The notes beneath the pieces are model-generated. The model did no database searches and was not told the origin of the DNA. It was given only the letters and a program-made list of their open reading frames with translations. DNA of 22,523 nucleotides from a virus. Position numbers and translations under genes: made by a program. Positions 5,930-12,177 of the stretch are shown piece by piece (position 1 is the stretch's first letter; each line of letters begins with the position of its first letter). The stretch covers positions 1 through 22,523 of IMG/VR virus record IMGVR_UViG_3300037558_001777. One strand, given 5' to 3'.

Positions 5930-6636
5930 TTCTTAGCTTGTTTTTTAATGAACTCGTTTTCGATCAGTTTCACCTGTTCCTCAATCCAATCTTTGTGCTT
6001 TTGCTTTTGGATGCCATCAGAAACTTTGACTGCAGTGATCTTGAACTGAGAGCGGAAAGACTCGCAGAGTTGTTTCTGAGCAGCTTTGTCGCCCATCCCG
6101 CCGTCTGCGGTGGCTGTTGCAATCTGCGCGATCATGCCGATGCACAGATCCTTTTCTTTTTGGGTGAGATCTTCTGAGGATTTGGCCGCGGCCGGCTCAG
6201 ATTTGCCACCTCGAACTGGCGGGGCGGAGGGCTCCAAATCAGCATCGTTGTCTTCGATGCCAACGCAGAGGCCGAGCACAGCCTGAAGGGCGTAACGCCG
6301 GGTGTAAGTCATGGCTTTGCCCCACTCTTGGGTGCCGTTTTTTCCAGCGTTGATCGAGAGCGGTGTAATAGACGAGATCTGCTGACCGCTGACGTGCATC
6401 AACGTGGTGCGAAGCCCTGGGGCTCCGTTGATCTGCTCTGGTAGCTGCGAAACGGCGAGGCCGTTCGCCCGGAGAGCAGGGCCGATGGTGGAGAGGATGC
6501 CGGGCAAGTTGGCGAAACTGCCGTGATAGCTGTTGTCGTTGTCGTGGATAGTCGGGACTGCTTTCTGAAACTCAATGAGAGCAGCAGCGAGATCACTCAA
6601 GGGCTGTGACGGTGATAATTGCACAGGGTCGTTCAT
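5926..6636 (-). CDS. erf: ERF-family single-strand annealing protein
   Basis: The protein shows the ERF core: LSDLAAALIEFQKAVPTI, then YHGSFANLPGILSTIGPALRANGLAVSQ, TTLMHVSGQQISS and EWGKAMTYTRRYALQAVLGL, all within about 160 residues, followed by an Ala/Lys-rich linker and a charged helical tail (QKQKHKDWIEEQVKLIENEF). ERF proteins form rings on single-stranded DNA and anneal complementary strands during phage recombination and circularisation. I chose ATG 6636 (236 residues) because the 19 residues added by ATG 6693 are low complexity and lie over the end of rusA; a 44-base overlap with rusA remains. Neighbouring RusA and nuclease genes agree with this role. Confidence 0.85.
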   Translation of the reverse strand: MNDPVQLSPSQPLSDLAAALIEFQKAVPTIHDNDNSYHGSFANLPGILSTIGPALRANGLAVSQLPEQINGAPGLRTTLMHVSGQQISSITPLSINAGKNGTQEWGKAMTYTRRYALQAVLGLCVGIEDNDADLEPSAPPVRGGKSEPAAAKSSEDLTQKEKDLCIGMIAQIATATADGGMGDKAAQKQLCESFRSQFKITAVKVSDGIQKQKHKDWIEEQVKLIENEFIKKQAKK

Positions 6637-7033
6637 CAGGGTTTGTGTAGCGGCGGTGGGCGATAAGGCTGACGACCTGAGAGTCGTCGTCATAGGCCAC
6701 CCCAGTCAGCGCGTCGCAGATCGCTCGACAGAGTTTGTCGAGGTCTCCGATGCGTTTGACCGAGTATTTAGGTGCGGTTGCTTTCAGCTCGCGGGCGGGA
6801 TCGCCTGCGACGTAATGGCTGTTCGGGCGCCTGAAAACAAAGGTGGCTTGCACCTGCATTGGCATTATGGCGCGCCATGGCAGGGTATGCAATGCCTCCT
6901 CAGCGGCGAACTTCACGTCTGATCGCCATGGTTTTGTCCGAGAGCTGGCTTCGAGCATGACGCCGCGGCCCTTGTAGGTTTTGCTGCCTTGAGGAGCCGG
7001 AACGCCGGGAACGATAAACGTGAAGCTGTTCAT
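6593..7033 (-). CDS. rusA: RusA-family Holliday junction resolvase
   Basis: The 146-residue protein has the RusA layout: FIVPGVPAPQGSK at the start, and the acidic active-site block GDLDKLCRAICDALTGVAYDDDSQV at about residues 97-120, with Asp97, Asp99, Asp107 and Asp115-117 as metal-binding candidates. Its length is near the family norm. RusA cuts four-way DNA junctions, resolving recombination intermediates before packaging. The start overlaps the AT-hook gene's stop (ATGA). The gene also carries one copy of an 18-base palindromic repeat (6865-6882). Confidence 0.88.
   Translation of the reverse strand: MNSFTFIVPGVPAPQGSKTYKGRGVMLEASSRTKPWRSDVKFAAEEALHTLPWRAIMPMQVQATFVFRRPNSHYVAGDPARELKATAPKYSVKRIGDLDKLCRAICDALTGVAYDDDSQVVSLIAHRRYTNPDERPCAIITVTALE
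6865..6882. repeat. Palindromic GGCGCGCC element, copy 1
   Basis: The 18-base string TTATGGCGCGCCATGGCA contains the perfect 12-base palindrome ATGGCGCGCCAT (6867-6878). It is identical to bases 8068-8085 although here it lies inside rusA and there it ends another gene in a different reading frame, so protein similarity does not explain it. Confidence 0.7.
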
Positions 7034-7524
7034 TCAGGCTGGCTCTCTTTTTTGGGGCGGCCGGGGCCGCGTTTAACTGGCTCCAGAGATGCGCGGTAGC
7101 GCTTTTCGGCTTCCTCTCGCGCAGCAGTGAGGCTGTTGCAATGAGAGGAGGCTTCCTTTTGCAGCTTTTCCGCGAGGTTGACTTGCATCAGAACAGCCCT
7201 GCACTGCTCAACGCCCTGATCTTTTATCAGATCGGCGGCTTGGTTGTACTGGCCGAACCAGACGTCGCTGCTGTCAGGCGTGAGTCGTTTTAGCTGTTTG
7301 TCCAGCTCTCCGTCTTCTTCAACATTTTCGTGCTCCCATGCCTTTTCGACGCATAAGTCGAAGGCCAAAAGCAAGTGGTTGATTTTACGCAGCTCACACA
7401 TCACGTGCATTCTTGCGGACTGAGCTTCTTGGTACATTTTGTTGTGACGCTCTTGGACAAGCTTGAAGCCGTCGTCGTTTTCAACGAAATCGCTCTGCAG
7501 TTTGTGATCGATGGGTTGTGTCAT
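7030..7524 (-). CDS. Helical protein with a C-terminal AT-hook
   Basis: The 164-residue protein is mostly alpha-helical with coiled-coil-like stretches (residues 20-60 and 95-145) and ends with KRGPGRPKK at 151-159, whose RGPGRP core is a textbook AT-hook that inserts in the minor groove of A+T-rich DNA. No catalytic motif is visible. It lies between the winged-helix gene and rusA with ATGA overlaps on both sides, so it is probably made together with the recombination proteins and could bridge or load them on DNA. The family is not recognised. Confidence 0.65.
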   Translation of the reverse strand: MTQPIDHKLQSDFVENDDGFKLVQERHNKMYQEAQSARMHVMCELRKINHLLLAFDLCVEKAWEHENVEEDGELDKQLKRLTPDSSDVWFGQYNQAADLIKDQGVEQCRAVLMQVNLAEKLQKEASSHCNSLTAAREEAEKRYRASLEPVKRGPGRPKKESQPE

Positions 7525-7853
7525 TTGGCGAAATAGATACGGGCAGTTCGACCGGATGAATTGACGCGCCGCTGGGGTTTGCCAGTTTTTTCATCTAGCC
7601 GAAACTCGAGAGGAGACGGGTGCATCTCCATCAGATCGCGGAGTCGAGCGCTTGCGGTCTGATGTTTCATTTCCAACAGTTGCTCGATTTGTTCGCACGT
7701 GAGTCCTAAACGGCACTCTCGGATTATTTCAAGAACATCTCGGCACATGCCGTTGATCTGGAAGCGGATGCTTTCAGCAGCGTCGCGACTGGTGTCGGTG
7801 CCGTTATGGGGTGCCGTTGGATGATTGAACAACGGCAGGTCAGCGTGATCCAT
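7521..7853 (-). CDS. Winged helix-turn-helix DNA-binding protein
   Basis: The 110-residue protein has a winged-helix pattern at about residues 38-108: helix DVLEIIREC, then LGLTCEQIEQLLEMKHQTASARLRDLMEM as helix-turn-helix, and a wing of EFRLDEKTGKPQRRVNSSGRTARIYFA. The GLTxxEIxxLLxxxHQTxSARLRDL and SGRxARIY patterns are common in small phage DNA-binding proteins. It may act as a regulator or replication accessory factor. It is coupled to the AT-hook gene by ATGA, and starts 3 bases after a 54-residue gene. Confidence 0.75.
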   Translation of the reverse strand: MDHADLPLFNHPTAPHNGTDTSRDAAESIRFQINGMCRDVLEIIRECRLGLTCEQIEQLLEMKHQTASARLRDLMEMHPSPLEFRLDEKTGKPQRRVNSSGRTARIYFAK

Positions 7854-7856
7854 GAG

Positions 7857-8021
7857 TTACAAAGGGGAGATGTTTTCCTCGATGTCGTGGGTGATGTCGC
7901 GGATGAAATCATCGAGGTGCTCGTAGATTCCACCGTGGCTGTCGGCCTCCTCAACCGTCATCAGCTCATGTAGAGCCTTGCGGATGCGGATGGCTTGATA
8001 CAGCCTTTCGGATGCAGTCAT
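7857..8021 (-). CDS. Small acidic helical protein, 54 aa
   Basis: A short frame from ATG 8021 to TAA 7857 encodes 54 residues that form two likely helices: SERLYQAIRIRKALHELMT and YEHLDDFIRDITHDIEENI, the second strongly acidic. The gene fills the gap in the operon, 3 bases before the winged-helix gene and 46 bases after the zinc-ribbon gene. A longer frame on the same strand nearby is Ser/Thr/Arg low complexity and is a shadow. Function unknown. Confidence 0.6.
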   Translation of the reverse strand: MTASERLYQAIRIRKALHELMTVEEADSHGGIYEHLDDFIRDITHDIEENISPL

Positions 8022-8067
8022 TTGATTCAGGCAAACAGTGCCGTCGCCGGCAATCAGAGACTAGCTC

Positions 8068-8085
8068 TTATGGCGCGCCATGGCA
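8068..8085. repeat. Palindromic GGCGCGCC element, copy 2
   Basis: An exact copy of the 18-base string at 6865-6882, with the 12-base palindrome at 8070-8081. It covers the last codons and the stop of the zinc-ribbon gene and adjoins the 46-base gap before the 54-residue gene, a suitable position for an operator or an RNA-level signal. Confidence 0.7.
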
Positions 8086-8325
8086 AGCAAAGGAGGGACG
8101 GTACATTCCCGCCGTTGCCTCCAGCTCATCCACTAGCTCGTCTCGGACTTTGAATGATCCCCAATGCCTGCCTGCCACCGATGCGATGGCAGGGCAGGTG
8201 ATTTCTGCTGTAGGCCATTTATGACCGCATATTTTGCATTGACGCTTTCGGCTTATGACGTTTTTACCTGTATGGCGCGACTCGAGGACGCAGATCAGCG
8301 TGGCGTTGCAGCTTGGGCAGTTCAT
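8068..8325 (-). CDS. Zinc-ribbon protein resembling the NrdR N-terminus
   Basis: The 85-residue product has a zinc ribbon at residues 3-36: CPSCNATL and CKICGHKWPTAEI. The second half of this pattern is very close to the zinc finger of the ribonucleotide-reductase repressor NrdR (CPxC, basic stretch, CxxCGxxWxTxE). The ATP-cone domain that follows in NrdR (about 90 residues) is missing; a short helix (VRDELVDELEATAG) stands instead. It could compete with or mimic NrdR to raise dNTP supply, or be a generic DNA-binding ribbon. It overlaps the nuclease stop (TAATG), so is coupled to it. Confidence 0.65.
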   Translation of the reverse strand: MNCPSCNATLICVLESRHTGKNVISRKRQCKICGHKWPTAEITCPAIASVAGRHWGSFKVRDELVDELEATAGMYRPSFACHGAP

Positions 8326-9032
8326 TAAAAATCAGGTTGATCGAGTTCATAGCGAGCCCACACGTCTTCCCATGCAGCCAAGCAATCTGTGGGATCCTCT
8401 CTGATCACGCGGCAGCCATCCGGACCAGAGACCACTGTGACGCATTGATCGACGCGAAGATCAGGGTGATGCTTTTGCAGCATTCCTAGATACGCACCGA
8501 GTTGAGCAGTGGCCGGCTTCCGTCTTTTTAGCGCTTGGGCTGATGAAACAGTTTTGAGATCTCCTAAAACCATCAGTCCTTTACCTTTTGGCACTCCCTG
8601 CTCCTGCTGTTCAACTAAAAAATCAAAACTGCCGCCCATCGAGCGATCCTCGTCTACCAGCTTGTACTCGCAAGCATGTAGCCACATTCGGCTGAATAGC
8701 GCCTCTTCCAATAATGGGGTGATCCATGGTTCCCACATTTCGTCATGGACGCATGGTTCATCACGAAGATGATGCTCGAGAACTTTGTGGATGGCTTGGC
8801 CTCGTGCCGCCCAGCCCTTGGGGCCATTTTTGTAACGCTCCATCCCTGCGCGCTGAATGTCCGTTAGCTGATAGCCGACGACCTCCGAAACCGAACGGGC
8901 GAGGAGATTACCTCGAAGGCTGTAGCGGTGACGCACCTCGTCGAGGTTCAGTTCAGGGATCGGGTCGAGCACTTTGGGGTTGCATGTCCGGCTAACAATG
9001 GCAGAGTCAGGGCCTGAATCAACCCCTGCCAA
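8325..9032 (-). CDS. PD-(D/E)XK nuclease of the RecB/Cas4-like type
   Basis: The 235-residue protein carries the RecB-type nuclease motifs in order: GQAIHKVLEHHL with His82, GGSFDFLV with Asp137, GDLKTVSS with Asp158 and Lys160, and QLGAYLGML with Gln177. These positions form the metal site of exonucleases such as RecB and Cas4; no Cys cluster for an Fe-S centre is evident. It leads the minus-strand operon, so it probably makes the single strands used by the ERF protein. The longest frame starts at TTG 9032, abutting the divergent gene exactly; GTG at 8972 (215 residues) is an alternative that would leave room for a promoter. Confidence 0.8.
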   Translation of the reverse strand: MAGVDSGPDSAIVSRTCNPKVLDPIPELNLDEVRHRYSLRGNLLARSVSEVVGYQLTDIQRAGMERYKNGPKGWAARGQAIHKVLEHHLRDEPCVHDEMWEPWITPLLEEALFSRMWLHACEYKLVDEDRSMGGSFDFLVEQQEQGVPKGKGLMVLGDLKTVSSAQALKRRKPATAQLGAYLGMLQKHHPDLRVDQCVTVVSGPDGCRVIREDPTDCLAAWEDVWARYELDQPDF

Positions 9033-9229
9033 TGCCCGTCACAGGCCCCGCTCATGCCCAGCCAGGAGAAGTCATCGACCCGCACGGCGAATATCGCGTG
9101 GTGATCGACCCTCGCGTTTTGCAGGAGCTGCATCGGAAAAAGCCAATCGGGCAAACCAGGGTTTCATGGGTGAACTTCCTGCTGCAACGAGCTATTGCTC
9201 AGGAGCCCGAGCCGATTGATCGTGACTAA
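9032..9229 (+). CDS. Small ribbon-helix-helix-like protein
   Basis: The 65-residue protein has an extended N-terminus and then a strand EYRVVID (residues 20-26), helix PRVLQELHRKK, a turn, and helix SWVNFLLQRAIAQE, which fits a ribbon-helix-helix DNA-binding fold. It is the first gene of the plus-strand replication operon and stands head to head with the nuclease gene, the usual place for a regulator of divergent operons. No ribosome-binding site precedes ATG 9032. The next gene starts at an overlapping GTG in GTGACTAA. Confidence 0.55.
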   Translation: MPVTGPAHAQPGEVIDPHGEYRVVIDPRVLQELHRKKPIGQTRVSWVNFLLQRAIAQEPEPIDRD

Positions 9230-9590
9230 AGATGACATTGAGCGGCGAGCCTACGAGCTGCTTCAGTGGGTGCCCTACGGGCTCCAAGCCGAGTTTGATG
9301 ACGAGCTAGCTCAGGCCGGCTACTACTCAAAAATGCAGCGGCAGCGCTCTAATGAAGCGCTCGACGCGTTTGATGCAGCCCATCCCTACCGGTCAAGCGA
9401 CGAGCTGGCTGCGTTTCGGGAGTTAGAGCGCCTTCGCATCTATACCAATCACACCCTGTTTTCTCCCTCAAAAGCGAAGGATGGTTTTTACACCCGACGA
9501 CTCAAAGAGCTACGTGCGCCCGGAGGCGCTCAACGATCACAGAGCGCTCCTCCGCGACGTTCAGCAGGCCGCCGCCGCAGTCATCTCTGA
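9222..9590 (+). CDS. Hypothetical protein, 122 aa, overlapping the helicase gene
   Basis: I start this gene at GTG 9222, whose frame overlaps the end of the RHH gene by 8 bases; an ATG at 9195 would overlap more. Residues 1-95 look like a real helical protein (DDIERRAYELLQWVPYGLQ, DELAQAGYYSKMQRQRSNEA, SSDELAAFRELERLRIYTNH). The last 25 residues, encoded where it overlaps the helicase gene by 110 bases, are Arg/Ser/Pro low complexity, as expected when the other frame carries the selective constraint. The family is not recognised; it may be a replication accessory factor. Confidence 0.55.
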   Translation: MTKDDIERRAYELLQWVPYGLQAEFDDELAQAGYYSKMQRQRSNEALDAFDAAHPYRSSDELAAFRELERLRIYTNHTLFSPSKAKDGFYTRRLKELRAPGGAQRSQSAPPRRSAGRRRSHL

Positions 9591-11130
9591 CGAGCCTGAT
9601 CAGTTTCTCCAAAGCCAGCGGCTGCGGCTCATGGCTGAGGAGCTGGGCTGTCCGATCAGTGAGCGAACTGCGGCGACATACCTAGCTCGCGCACGCGGCG
9701 AGATAAGCGGCGTGACTATTCCTCGCATGAAAGGCGAGCGGATGGACACCACTCCCACGCCTTGGGCATGGGAGGGCGTGATCATGGCGGGCACATTCAA
9801 TCTGCTGGTGGCCCCGCCAAAGGTTGGTAAATCTGCGCTGATGGTTGGCATGATCGGAGCTTGGTGGCGAGGCGATCCGACATACCTCGGCCAACCGTTA
9901 CATGGTCCATGCCCCAAGGTTTTCATCGTTGGGACTGACCAACCAGAGAACGATTGGCACACGCTGTTTGAGCGGGAGGGCCTTGTGGCTGCAGATGGCG
10001 GGCTTGGCGGTCCGGTTGAGATGCTCTGGCATACCGGCGCGCCGCTTCATCTGACGGCTGAGGGCATCGCGCACTTGGGCTCCATCGCTGAGCAGCACCC
10101 CAGATCGCTGTTCCTTGTCGATAGCTATCACGCTTGCATCAGCCCGCTCGGGGTTGATGAGGCCACGAGTGCATTTGATGGCCCGGCCCGCGACCTCGCT
10201 CATGCCCTAGCGCCGCATCACGCCACGCTGGCGATGATTCATCACACCAACAAATCAGTGGCGGGCGGCAACGCAACCAACGCCTCTCGAGGATCAAACG
10301 CTTTGCCGGCCGCAGCGAGCCTGACCATTCTGATGAACTGGTTTCGGCAGCCAGCCGAGGGCCAGACTCAGCAGGATCACCGCGTCATTTTGAAAACGCA
10401 GGGGCGGGCCAAAGGCTCGACGCTGCTGATCGAGCTGCACGATGATGGCTGGATTCATCACGGCGATGGTGAGGCTGTGCTTCAGGGCGAGGCGCTGCAG
10501 GAGGCGGCGGACGATCTGCAGGGCCGATCGGCTGATGTTTTTGATTACATCAACGAGCGGTGGATGATCGGTCAGTTCCCCTGCACCGTTGCTGAGCTGG
10601 GCCGCCGCTTCAACCTTGAGGCAAACAAAATGCACCGATGCCTCAGAACGCTCAACAGAAAGGGGCTTGTTCATCAGGTCGGACAGGCAGATACCGGAGC
10701 AGAGGGTGGCCGCCCAGCGGCTCTGTTTGCGCCGATCAACCCCCTCCCCGCTGAAGGGCAGATAAACGTGATAAAGGGGAAAAACCCTGACGATGTTTCC
10801 ACGCTCACGCACGCGCGCACCCAGGAACTGAGAGGTTTATCACCTTTATCACGTTCTTATCGGGGTTCTGAGGGAGGGGTGGTTAATCACCCTGCCTCTG
10901 AGGGTTTATCACCTCTGTCTGATGGCGATCCTGTAGAGCGCTTTACCGGCGGCCAGTGGAGCAACGGTTGGGTTGTCCATGACGCCAGCAATCCGTTGTC
11001 GATCACGATCTCAAAGCTGGGCACGCCCACGATCCAGTTCAGGAATCAGCGGCCTGATCTGGACATCCGTTCCTGCCGGGGCTCTGCATTTTCGGCTCAG
11101 CTAGATGGGGTGGATCCGTTCGATTTCTAG
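9481..11130 (+). CDS. RepA-like replicative helicase/ATPase with winged-helix C-terminal part
   Basis: The 549-residue protein has a RecA-fold ATPase of the RepA/AAA_25 type: Walker A APPKVGKSA at about 111-119, Walker B SLFLVDS at 209-215, and the MIHHTNKS motif at 252-259 that is typical of hexameric helicases such as RepA. The helix-turn-helix region at about 355-400 (TVAELGRRFNLEANKMHRCLRTLNRKGLV) suggests DNA binding. A low-complexity linker at 430-480 repeats the peptide GLSPLS, then a small beta-rich domain (RFTGGQWSNGWVVHD) ends the protein. It probably unwinds the phage origin. No DnaB, primase or polymerase is in the window. The ATG at 9481 gives a 110-base overlap; ATG 9631 is a less likely alternative. 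Linker DNA carries iteron-like repeats. Confidence 0.8.
   Translation: MVFTPDDSKSYVRPEALNDHRALLRDVQQAAAAVISDEPDQFLQSQRLRLMAEELGCPISERTAATYLARARGEISGVTIPRMKGERMDTTPTPWAWEGVIMAGTFNLLVAPPKVGKSALMVGMIGAWWRGDPTYLGQPLHGPCPKVFIVGTDQPENDWHTLFEREGLVAADGGLGGPVEMLWHTGAPLHLTAEGIAHLGSIAEQHPRSLFLVDSYHACISPLGVDEATSAFDGPARDLAHALAPHHATLAMIHHTNKSVAGGNATNASRGSNALPAAASLTILMNWFRQPAEGQTQQDHRVILKTQGRAKGSTLLIELHDDGWIHHGDGEAVLQGEALQEAADDLQGRSADVFDYINERWMIGQFPCTVAELGRRFNLEANKMHRCLRTLNRKGLVHQVGQADTGAEGGRPAALFAPINPLPAEGQINVIKGKNPDDVSTLTHARTQELRGLSPLSRSYRGSEGGVVNHPASEGLSPLSDGDPVERFTGGQWSNGWVVHDASNPLSITISKLGTPTIQFRNQRPDLDIRSCRGSAFSAQLDGVDPFDF
10761..10914. repeat. Iteron-like TTTATCAC repeats within the helicase gene, possible replication origin
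   Basis: Five copies of a motif close to GGTTTATCACC lie in 154 bases: an inverted copy GATAAACGTGATAAAGG (10761-10777), GGTTTATCACC (10834-10844), TTTATCACG (10845-10853), GGTTAATCACC (10881-10891, within a near-perfect 14-base palindrome from 10878) and GGTTTATCACC (10903-10913). They coincide with the low-complexity linker of the helicase, where protein constraint is weak. Iterons next to or inside a rep gene are the usual binding sites of replication initiators. That this is an origin is inference. Confidence 0.45.
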
Positions 11131-11131
11131 G

Positions 11132-11157
11132 GCTTGCCATCTGGCGCGCCATATGCC
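11132..11157. repeat. Palindromic GGCGCGCC element, copy 3
   Basis: In the gap before the tiny-gene operon, TGGCGCGCCA (11142-11151) is a perfect palindrome. Its flanks match the reverse strand of copies 1 and 2: GCTTGCCAT, then two extra bases, then GGCGCGCCATA, then TGCC. Unlike the other copies it lies between genes, 61 bases before the next likely start, where a promoter or operator is expected. Confidence 0.6.
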
Positions 11158-11217
11158 AATATTCAATCACGGAGGCGATCCCCGACGCCTCCCCTACAGC
11201 TGGAGACAGCTCTGTTC

Positions 11218-11451
11218 ATGGATTATCAACACGCTTCACTCGCTCTCCAAGAGTGGCTCGAGCAACAACAGCCCCAAGACCAACAGCCTGAGTTGGCCTA
11301 CTACTGCGAAGCCATCAACCCCGCTACCAACGAGGTGATCTGGGACGACTTGCTTTACACCGATGAGCAGCGCACCAAGCGTCTCGAAGAGGCTGCTGCT
11401 GCTGGACTCACCCTGACCATCGAGGCAACCCCCGACGAGATCTGGGCATGA
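11218..11451 (+). CDS. Small acidic protein, 77 aa, first of a coupled set
   Basis: I start at ATG 11218 (77 residues), since the longer frame from 11134 adds a Pro/Arg low-complexity start that covers the palindromic element. The protein is Gln/Glu-rich with helices (HASLALQEWLEQQQPQDQQ, TDEQRTKRLEEAAAAG) and a beta-like middle (YYCEAINPATNEVIWDDLL). The overall charge is strongly negative. It is coupled to the next gene by an ATGA overlap. The family is not recognised; small acidic early phage proteins are often inhibitors of host functions, which here is only a suggestion. Confidence 0.6.
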   Translation: MDYQHASLALQEWLEQQQPQDQQPELAYYCEAINPATNEVIWDDLLYTDEQRTKRLEEAAAAGLTLTIEATPDEIWA

Positions 11452-11630
11452 ACATCGACAGCATGGACACCATTCAGCTTTGTTCCCTCATGCGGCAGCG
11501 CCTCGAGCGCGCCGCCCGCACTGAATATCTCGAGATTCCCCTCAACATCCTCGCCAGCATCGAGGACGACGTCTTGCCTGCTCTCGAGTTCATCCTGACC
11601 ACCTACGAAAACCTGCCCGAGAAAGACTAA
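11448..11630 (+). CDS. Small acidic helical protein, 60 aa
   Basis: The ATG overlaps the stop of the preceding gene (ATGA) and its own stop overlaps the next start (TAATG). The 60 residues form three likely helices (TIQLCSLMRQRLERAAR, PLNILASIEDDVLPALEFIL) and are rich in Glu and Asp toward the end. No motif is recognised. The chain of overlaps on both sides supports a real gene of the tiny-gene operon. Confidence 0.6.
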   Translation: MNIDSMDTIQLCSLMRQRLERAARTEYLEIPLNILASIEDDVLPALEFILTTYENLPEKD

Positions 11631-11839
11631 TGACATCCGCTCAGTTCATCGCCAAGCTCGCTGACCTGCTCGAGCCAGTCATGGAATGCGACATGCTCGA
11701 TCAAGAGAGCCTTTTCGAGATGCAGGAGGGCGTCTGTGACCTGATCGCAGAGGGCTCTAATGGAAATATCTCAGCTGCCAAGCAGTTCGCGAAGCACTGG
11801 GATCAAATGTTTATCACAACTCAGGTTCCCGTCAAATGA
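11630..11839 (+). CDS. Small acidic helical protein, 69 aa
   Basis: The product is helical and acidic (SAQFIAKLADLLEPVMECDML, QESLFEMQEGVCDLIAE, SAAKQFAKHWDQMF). It overlaps both neighbours by 1 and 4 bases. The regular amphipathic pattern suggests a folded helical bundle, possibly paired with its neighbours. No family is recognised and no membrane segment is visible. Confidence 0.6.
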   Translation: MTSAQFIAKLADLLEPVMECDMLDQESLFEMQEGVCDLIAEGSNGNISAAKQFAKHWDQMFITTQVPVK

Positions 11840-12174
11840 CCGCCTCCTCCTCCACCCTCCAGACCAAACAGTTCGAAATCGGACAGATCGTTTACTCGAG
11901 CTACGGCTACAACATGACCATCGTCGAGTTTTACCTTGTCGATCGGATGACCAAATCAAACATCTGGCTCCGCCCTATCGGCCGCCATGTCAAAAACGAC
12001 GACGGCAAAGGAGACGGCACCGCTGAGCCCAGCCTCGACTTCAAAGCAGCCGACAACATGATCTTTCGCAAAAGGATCCAGCACAGTTGCAATGGCTGTC
12101 AGTTCATCTCTGACAACATCAGGTCCTACTCAATCTGGGATGGGCGCCCTCAGTACCACAACACTTGGGACTGA
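11836..12174 (+). CDS. Conserved-looking small phage protein with an IVYSSYGYNMT motif
   Basis: The 112-residue protein starts with a flexible Ser/Thr stretch and then a beta-rich core: FEIGQIVYSSYGYNMTIVEFYLVDRMTKSNIWLRPI (residues 13-48), a charged loop, and an end of SYSIWDGRPQYHNTWD. The pattern GxIxYSSxGYxxTxxxFYxV followed later by W-D-G-x-P is one I recall from short phage and plasmid proteins without known function. It shares the operon of tiny genes (ATGA overlap) but differs from the others in being beta-rich. The HNH-like gene follows after 3 bases. Confidence 0.6.
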   Translation: MTASSSTLQTKQFEIGQIVYSSYGYNMTIVEFYLVDRMTKSNIWLRPIGRHVKNDDGKGDGTAEPSLDFKAADNMIFRKRIQHSCNGCQFISDNIRSYSIWDGRPQYHNTWD

Positions 12175-12177
12175 TCG

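Noticed and set aside
10294-10812. Minus-strand frame of 172 codons
   Set aside because: It is opposite the RepA-like helicase gene and shows no domain pattern or ribosome-binding site.
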